49,696 nucleotides of DNA, from positions 1 through 49,696 of the forward strand of contig JAFDJA010000002.1 of assembly GCA_019307745.1 (NCBI GenBank), read 5' to 3'. Each line of letters begins with the position of its first letter. Position 1 is the first letter of the stretch. Position numbers and translations under genes: made by a program. Below the pieces are notes generated by a model. The model was not told the DNA's origin, did no database searches, and worked only from the letters and a program-made list of their open reading frames with translations. This document shows positions 44,818-49,696 of this stretch, in pieces. The stretch is from Deltaproteobacteria bacterium (GTDB lineage Bacteria > Desulfobacterota > DSM-4660 > Desulfatiglandales > HGW-15).

Positions 44818-46185
44818 ATGGCAAGAACCATATTAGTGGTTGATGATGAGAAAAGCATACTGCAGTCCCTGGAAGGCATCCTTTCGGACGAAGGTTTCGA
44901 GGTCGTCATTGCCAGGAGTGGAAAAGAGGCGCTGGTGAAAATTGATGAGGTGTTTCCTGACCTGGTCCTGCTGGATATTTGGATGCCGGGTACGGACGGA
45001 ATAGAAACACTAACGGAGATAAAAGAGCGCTATCCTTCCCTGCAGGTAGTTATGATGTCCGGACACGGTACTATTGAGACTGCAGTAAAGGCAACCAGAC
45101 ATGGGGCATATGACTTTATAGAAAAGCCGCTCTCCCTGGAAAAGGTCCTCCTGTCAATAAACAATGCCCTGGATTATTATAAACTGGAACAGAATATTAA
45201 CATCCTGAAGGAAAAGGATAAGGGACGATATCAGATCACTGGAAGCAGCCGGGCTATTGCAGAGCTAAAAGAGCAGATCCGGATTGTAGCTCCTACAAAC
45301 GCATGGGTACTTGTCTCAGGAGAAAACGGCACAGGCAAGGAACTTGTGGCACATATGATACATGATATGAGCGGACGGAGCAGCAAGCCCCTGGTAGAAG
45401 TGAACTGTGCTGCCATCCCTGAAGAGCTGATAGAAAGTGAACTTTTTGGCCATGAAAAAGGTGCCTTTACAGGAGCAAATTCCATGAAGAGGGGCAAATT
45501 TGACCAGGCCAATGAAGGATCTCTTTTCCTTGATGAGATCGGCGACATGAGCCTGAAGGCGCAGGCAAAGACACTCAGGATACTTCAGGAGCAGAAGTTT
45601 GAGAGGGTGGGAGGTGCTAGAACTATTCAGGTGGATGTGCGTGTATTGGCTGCTACAAATAAGGACCTTGAGGCTGAAATTGAAAAGGGGACCTTTAGGG
45701 AGGACCTCTTCTTCCGGTTGAATGTTATCCCAATACAGGTTCCTCCCTTAAGAGAACGCATTGATGACGTGCCCGAACTGACAGAAAAATTCATCAAGGA
45801 CATTTCTGTGGATGCCAACCTTGAATTAAAAGAATTTTCATTAAACGCCATCGAAATACTCAAGAGACACAGCTGGCCCGGCAATGTCAGGGAGCTGAAG
45901 AATCTCGTTGAAAGGCTTGCTATCATGGTGCCAGAGCCTATCATACGGGCCGAGGATATCCCCGCGCCTTATAACAAAATATCAAGGGTTCAGACTTCCC
46001 CGGAATCAAACTTTATGAAGACCAACTCCTTTAAGGACGCGCGGTCGCAATTTGAAAAGGAATTTATTGCCAAAAAACTACAGGAATGCAAGGGGAATAT
46101 CTCTCAGACCGCGGAAACCATAGGGATCGAAAGGAGTAATCTCCATAAAAAGATCAAGGCCTATGATCTGGATAAGTCTAAATAG
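44818..46185 (+). CDS. Sigma54-dependent response regulator (NtrC/NtrX type)
   Basis: This 455-residue transcription factor has a receiver domain (~1-120; LVVDDEKS acidic pair, phospho-Asp in LVLLDIWMPG, Lys in FIEKPLS), a central AAA+ domain (~145-380; Walker A GENGTGKE, the sigma54-contacting GAFTGA loop in ELFGHEKGAFTGAN, Walker B SLFLDEIGDM, R-finger region FREDLFFRLNVIPI) and a Fis-type helix-turn-helix (ECKGNISQTAETIGIERSNLHKKIKAYDL). The C-terminus is most like NtrX. It activates sigma54 promoters when phosphorylated. No kinase gene is adjacent. AGAGGTAAGACCA precedes the ATG; the gap to lpxB is 34 bases. Confidence 0.92.
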   Translation: MARTILVVDDEKSILQSLEGILSDEGFEVVIARSGKEALVKIDEVFPDLVLLDIWMPGTDGIETLTEIKERYPSLQVVMMSGHGTIETAVKATRHGAYDFIEKPLSLEKVLLSINNALDYYKLEQNINILKEKDKGRYQITGSSRAIAELKEQIRIVAPTNAWVLVSGENGTGKELVAHMIHDMSGRSSKPLVEVNCAAIPEELIESELFGHEKGAFTGANSMKRGKFDQANEGSLFLDEIGDMSLKAQAKTLRILQEQKFERVGGARTIQVDVRVLAATNKDLEAEIEKGTFREDLFFRLNVIPIQVPPLRERIDDVPELTEKFIKDISVDANLELKEFSLNAIEILKRHSWPGNVRELKNLVERLAIMVPEPIIRAEDIPAPYNKISRVQTSPESNFMKTNSFKDARSQFEKEFIAKKLQECKGNISQTAETIGIERSNLHKKIKAYDLDKSK

Positions 46186-46484
46186 CCTTCTTTGGATGCG
46201 CTGCATTATACATGGTTAGGAGTGCATTGGAACAGGCGTTTTTCATTTATGCCCACCATCAGATCTGAAAAATATCAGAATTTGTCATCCGGATTCATCA
46301 ATATCTGTCTTCTTAATACCTGAATCTTGCATAAACAACATTAAAAAATATCATAAAAAGTAATACATTGAAAATCCTTACCCATGGTGGTCAGCCGGTT
46401 GTCAATCTCTGAGAAATTTAATTGTCAACAATGTGTCTGATAATTGGCGCTATTATCGGGCTGAGGTTTTCAATCTTTATTATA

Positions 46485-46895
46485 TCAGGGTGTGTTTTCT
46501 TCAAGATCAACTGATGACATTACAAGACCCAGGGATTCTGCCTCTATTGCGGCGTTTTTCAGTTTTGAGAATTCTCTGGCCGATCTGCGGGTTGCGTTTT
46601 CGGCCATTGTCACCGCATCATTAAAGTTAGCACGAAGCTTTTCCAATATGGAATCATCCCTTTCAGGATCTGCAGTAAGATTTTTTATTCTGGCCTCCAA
46701 CTCTTCAAGTTCAGCTATTGCCTTTAGCGTTTCCTTTTCCGCGTCTTTTGCCCTTTTTTCAGCACGGTTAAAGGCATCCATAGCCTCTGCCATTTTCCCG
46801 GCTGTGCCCTCTTCCGGATCTGCGTCCAAATCAATATTCTGAGCCGCCTTTACAAGGGCCACAGCAGGAAGGTGTGTCAGCAAATTAAAATTCAT
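46485..46895 (-). CDS. Hypothetical coiled-coil protein
   Basis: This 136-residue product is not recognised. After a short hydrophobic start (MNFNLLTHLPAVALVKAAQN) most of it is a charged, Ala/Glu/Lys-rich coiled coil (AMDAFNRAEKRAKDAEKETLKAIAELEELEARIKNL and FNDAVTMAENATRRSAREFSKLKNAAIEAE). The ATG at 46895 has no clear ribosome site; an upstream TTG would add three residues. A 9-bp inverted repeat (TATAAGGTT 46949-46957, AACCTTATA 46982-46990) lies about 55 bases upstream. The low-complexity composition leaves some doubt that it is a real gene. Confidence 0.5.
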   Translation of the reverse strand: MNFNLLTHLPAVALVKAAQNIDLDADPEEGTAGKMAEAMDAFNRAEKRAKDAEKETLKAIAELEELEARIKNLTADPERDDSILEKLRANFNDAVTMAENATRRSAREFSKLKNAAIEAESLGLVMSSVDLEENTP

Positions 46896-47047
46896 TAAAA
46901 ACAAAATCTAATTATCTTTGTAACCGTAAGAATAACACTCTGCGACATTATAAGGTTCCAGATAATATTATTCACTTTAACAACCTTATATCCCCGACTG
47001 CGTCGAACGAAGTGAGCAAAGAATCCTTGACCCCTGATCATCTGCCA

Positions 47048-48223
47048 TTAACGATAAAGTGGATGGTTGGGTTTCATAACTTTTCTCCATTCCTCTGGTT
47101 GTTCCTCCTGCCAGGATGGAATTTTCATTTTCTTTTTACGGTATAGTAATGAAGCAACCTTGAGATAGCTTTTCCGGGCTATGTTCGAACGTTCAAATGC
47201 CTTGATAATAAAATTATGTGGGAATGTACGAGGTCGAGTCCAGGGACAATACGCGACACAAAGACTGCAATTAGCGCCTGAACGCAGAAAATATTCGAAA
47301 CAAGCAGAGGCATTAAGCGGCCACTTTTTCACACCCCTGATCGTTTTTTTCTCACCAATATGGATGGCACCTGCGGGACAGTATTTGACACAAATGTTGC
47401 ACTGGCTACAGAACTCATCCACACCTATATCCACCGGCCTATCATATACCAAAGGCATATCAGTAGTTACAGTCATTGGTTTTATAGCGCTCCCATATTC
47501 TTTTGTGATAAATATGCCGTTTCTTGCAAGCTCCCCAAAGCCGGCATCTATTGCCAACGGTACATGCAGCACTTGAGAATTATGATTATGGGCCCTTGCC
47601 TCATACCCAAGTGAGCGAATGTACCGTGCAAGTGTTACTACTATCGTAGATAGGCGAAGGTATATTGCTCCGGTTGCAAGAGCTATTGTAAAACGGGGAG
47701 CACACTCAATTTCATCTTGTTTGTATGCAATCGCTACGACGATAGCATGTTTATTGGGAGGGTGAGCCGGGATATCGCTAGGGTTGCCTGAATGATCGGG
47801 TGAAGATATATTTTTATACGTCCACGATGGATTAAAAGGTCCAATCTTAACCAAATCCGCGCCCAGATGTCGCGCGAAACCCTTTATTTTAGAAGATGCC
47901 CGTTTGGGATCAATAACTATTTTTTCAGGTGCAGGTTCACCGTCTACGTATTCTTCCTTCGCCATGACATTGGGTATAAAACGCATTGCATTCTCCATTA
48001 GCTCATCTTGTGGAGCTATACGAAGACGATGCTTCCTGCTCTTTTGTAGGTCAGCCCATTTTCTGCTTTGGGCTTCAAGATCAGGGTGTTTTCGGTAATA
48101 GCTTTGCCATAATTCACTGTCTGGAATCAAGTGACGGCGCGCCATTACAGTATCGGCCCGGTCTATTCGCTCGAGTTCTCCCACTATCTCATACTTCGGT
48201 TTAACCAACTCCCGTTTTGACAT
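47048..48223 (-). CDS. Reductive-dehalogenase-like cobalamin/Fe-S protein without Tat signal
   Basis: This 391-residue protein ends with two [4Fe-4S] motifs in the arrangement of reductive dehalogenases: FCSQCNICVKYCPAGAI, then CFEYFLRSGANCSLCVAYCPWTRP. The upstream core (GADLVKIGPF, AIVVAIAYKQDE, YIRSLGYEARAHNHNSQVLHVPLAIDAGFGELARNGIFITKEYGS) matches the cobalamin-binding half shared by reductive dehalogenases and epoxyqueuosine reductase. It lacks a twin-arginine signal and no RdhB-like anchor is adjacent, so a cytoplasmic location is inferred. The ATG has AAGGAGG ten bases upstream. A true dehalogenase role is not proven; QueG is less likely given the extra N-terminal ~130 residues and spacing. 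Confidence 0.78.
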   Translation of the reverse strand: MSKRELVKPKYEIVGELERIDRADTVMARRHLIPDSELWQSYYRKHPDLEAQSRKWADLQKSRKHRLRIAPQDELMENAMRFIPNVMAKEEYVDGEPAPEKIVIDPKRASSKIKGFARHLGADLVKIGPFNPSWTYKNISSPDHSGNPSDIPAHPPNKHAIVVAIAYKQDEIECAPRFTIALATGAIYLRLSTIVVTLARYIRSLGYEARAHNHNSQVLHVPLAIDAGFGELARNGIFITKEYGSAIKPMTVTTDMPLVYDRPVDIGVDEFCSQCNICVKYCPAGAIHIGEKKTIRGVKKWPLNASACFEYFLRSGANCSLCVAYCPWTRPRTFPHNFIIKAFERSNIARKSYLKVASLLYRKKKMKIPSWQEEQPEEWRKVMKPNHPLYR

Positions 48224-48799
48224 CTGAATAATCCTCCTTACTAATTTTGCATTGCCTTTATTTCACGTCCGGCTCCTCAAGTTCTTTCTTTAATTTTGCA
48301 GAGGGATATTCCGGTTCATATCAATATCACAGTTCCTAGTGGAAAGACTATACACTGTCATAATCAATGCTACGCCTCAAGGGCATTTTTATCAAGCTTT
48401 CGTTTTGTAATCGTTACTGCTTTCTATAAATCAATGAAGGATTTTTCCAGATCAGAAAGGGAGAAAAATGACATGCTTGGATCTGTGTTAGCTTGCCAAT
48501 ATTGGGTAATGTTTGAATCGTTGTATTTTTCATGGACAGCTCTGATTCCTTCTCTATTTACTTGAGGTTTATCTAAGTGTTCACAAAACCGGTGTAATAT
48601 TAATTAGCCAACTTCTATTTAAAGCACTTGATTCACACCCTGTTTTTTTATATAGTCGGTTGCGATTAGTATTGGTTTTTGGCATATATAAATACGGGGT
48701 AGTATGTATATGGCTTCAGGATATGATGATTAAATCCTGGACCTGACTACCCTTTACATATAAATCATTCAATTGAAAATCTGAAGAGGTGTAATTATT
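48224..48799. other. Divergent intergenic region, RdhA-like gene to the selenoprotein
   Basis: No gene is supported; an 89-codon frame at 48296-48565 has no recognisable domain. A weak promoter-like pair TTGATT (48629-48634) and TATATA (48650-48655) has a 15-base spacer, too short for a confident call. Confidence 0.35.
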
Positions 48800-49531
48800 A
48801 TGAACCAAACTCTCAAAATAGGAGTTATTGGAGATTTTGATCAAAGTCGGCCTTCACAACTCAAGACTGATGAAGCCATAGATCATGTATCAAATGAATT
48901 GTCCGTCGCTATAGATACTATTTGGCTACCGACAAAATCATTGAAAAAGCAAACTGCGGCCACAAAGCTTCGGGATTTCCATGCTCTTTGGGCTGGCCCT
49001 GGTAGTTATGAAAATCCCGACGGAGTAATAGAAGCTATAAGGTTCTGCAGGGAGCAGCAATGGCCTTTTATAGGGACCTGAGGAGGCTTTCAACATACTC
49101 TGTTAGAGTATGCGATTAATGAACTGAATATTAAAAATGCTTCTCATGAAGGAATAAACCCATCTTTATCGACGCATGTAATCAATAAACTTAGCTGTTC
49201 CCTGGTCGGAGAATCCCAAACGATACGTGTTATACCGGCAACCATAGCATATGAGTCTTATGGAAAGGACTTGATCGTTGAAAGGTTTCAATGTAACTAT
49301 GGTTTAAATGAAAAGTATAGAAATGATTTGAGTGATGGAAACCTTAAAATCTCTGGCTTTGATGATGATGATAATGCCAGAATCATTGAGATACCGAACC
49401 ATCGATTCTTTATTGCAACCTTATTTCTACCGCAGTTTACTTCGAAATCCGGCATGTCCCACCCGTTAATTTTGTCGTTTGTTAAAGCTGCAATAAGATT
49501 TAAGGATATGAAAAATAGGAATAATGTGTAG
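48800..49531 (+). CDS. CTP synthase C-terminal-region-related selenoprotein (UGA at codon 94)
   Basis: Read through the in-frame TGA at 49079-49081, this is one 243-residue protein. Around it the sequence is WPFIGT-Sec-GGFQHTLLEYA, where relatives have a Cys in the nucleophile elbow of a class I glutamine amidotransferase. The frame continues unbroken to TAG at 49529-49531. The first half (IGVIGDFDQSRPSQLKTDEAIDHV, LWAGPGSYENPDGVIEAIRFCREQ) and second half (RFQCNYGLNEKYR, FFIATLFLPQFTSKSGMSHPLILSFVKAA) both match the glutaminase part of CTP synthase, without the synthetase domain. The usual HPE of the triad is LPQ (residues 210-212). A SECIS-like hairpin follows the UGA. AGAGG precedes the ATG. 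A family with Sec or Cys forms is known to annotators; its reaction is unknown to me. A nonsense pseudogene is the alternative. Confidence 0.8.
49094..49112 (+). promoter_or_regulatory. SECIS-like hairpin of the amidotransferase-like selenoprotein
   Basis: CATACTCT (49094-49101) pairs perfectly with AGAGTATG (49105-49112) around a GTT loop. The loop starts 21 bases after the UGA. A G at the loop start and this distance fit bacterial SECIS elements. Confidence 0.72.
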
Positions 49532-49535
49532 TAAT

Positions 49536-49696
49536 ATGGGTTTACTCAACCAGGCGCTCAAGAGAGAACAGCGGGTAGTGTCCCCTTTTCAAAGAAAGAC
49601 TCAAGAACAGTCTTGTCCCGTTTTTTTTATTAATAAAATATTTGGAAAAACTGAAGGTGTTTTAGTGAAAAGTCCTTTGGGCACTGGGCTTAACAT
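49536..49696 (+). CDS. Partial open frame at the right edge, hypothetical
   Basis: An ATG at 49536 opens a frame to the window end (53 codons, MGLLNQALKREQRVVSPFQR then mixed sequence with no domain). It starts five bases after the selenoprotein stop. AGGA lies 15 bases upstream, too far for a good ribosome site. A small hairpin (AAGACT 49596-49601, AGTCTT 49609-49614) with a later T-run overlaps it and could instead be a weak terminator, so the gene is doubtful. Confidence 0.3.
   Translation, partial: MGLLNQALKREQRVVSPFQRKTQEQSCPVFFINKIFGKTEGVLVKSPLGTGLN

Noticed and set aside
47048-48223. Epoxyqueuosine reductase QueG
   Set aside because: The core and Fe-S end are related, but the N-terminal extension and C-terminal spacing fit the reductive-dehalogenase group better; kept as a lesser alternative.
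48296-48565. 89-codon frame between the RdhA-like gene and the selenoprotein
   Set aside because: No ribosome site or recognisable domain.
49079-49270. Pseudogene by nonsense mutation in the amidotransferase-like gene
   Set aside because: The stop falls exactly at the Cys/Sec position, the rest of the frame is intact, and a hairpin follows at the right distance; decay would not be expected to pick this codon.

Overview
The window looks like a chromosomal segment of an anaerobic Gram-negative bacterium, most likely a Desulfobacterota (deltaproteobacterial) sulfate reducer or syntroph. The Gram-negative envelope is shown by lipid A genes (lpxD, fabZ, lpxA, lpxI, lpxB), kdsD, a BamA-type barrel, a Skp/OmpH chaperone and a Lol lipoprotein exporter. 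Anaerobic metabolism is shown by a ferredoxin-dependent 2-oxoacid oxidoreductase next to heterodisulfide-reductase-like (Hdr) proteins. Two genes carry an in-frame UGA exactly where the family has a key cysteine, each followed by a bacterial SECIS-like hairpin, so the organism very probably makes selenoproteins. No rRNA, tRNA, CRISPR array or intact insertion sequence was seen. The taxonomic assignment is inference.

Layout. 1-1416 (-): ABC exporter half-transporter cut by the left edge. 2056-6625 (+): complete CUT1-type carbohydrate ABC importer (binding protein, two permeases, ATPase) behind a good sigma70-type promoter. 7117-18184 (+): energy-metabolism cluster korD-korA-korB-korC, a 1124-residue GltD/HdrA-like flavin/Fe-S fusion, an MvhD-HdrC-HdrB fusion and a selenocysteine HdrA-MvhD. 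Together these could pass electrons from 2-oxoacid oxidation through ferredoxin, NAD(P)H and a disulfide-type acceptor. 18258-18533 (-): IHF/HU protein. 19274-23238 (+): cheR-like methyltransferase, PilZ protein, hisH-hisF, a structured-RNA candidate and a stand-alone receiver. 23326-25773 (-): thrC, a low-molecular-weight phosphatase and rlmH, overlapping end to end. 25964-28193 (+): kdsD, HU protein, and a histone-H1-like Lys/Ala repeat protein. 28779-31102: a PflX-like radical SAM protein, a small Cys-rich protein, and a gene-poor, repeat-bearing stretch. 31103-46185 (+): small membrane protein, Smr protein, lysS, lolC/E, lolD, bamA, skp, lpxD, fabZ, lpxA, lpxI, a Gfo/Idh oxidoreductase, lpxB, and a sigma54-dependent response regulator. 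46485-48223 (-): a coiled-coil protein and a reductive-dehalogenase-like Fe-S protein. 48800-49531 (+): a CTP-synthase-amidotransferase-like selenoprotein. A partial reading frame runs off the right edge.

The most notable points are: (1) the Kor/Hdr cluster with two unusual fusions and a selenocysteine HdrA; (2) the amidotransferase-like selenoprotein, in which the nucleophile position is UGA while the usual His-Pro-Glu of the triad reads Leu-Pro-Gln; (3) the Tat-less reductive-dehalogenase-like protein beside it.
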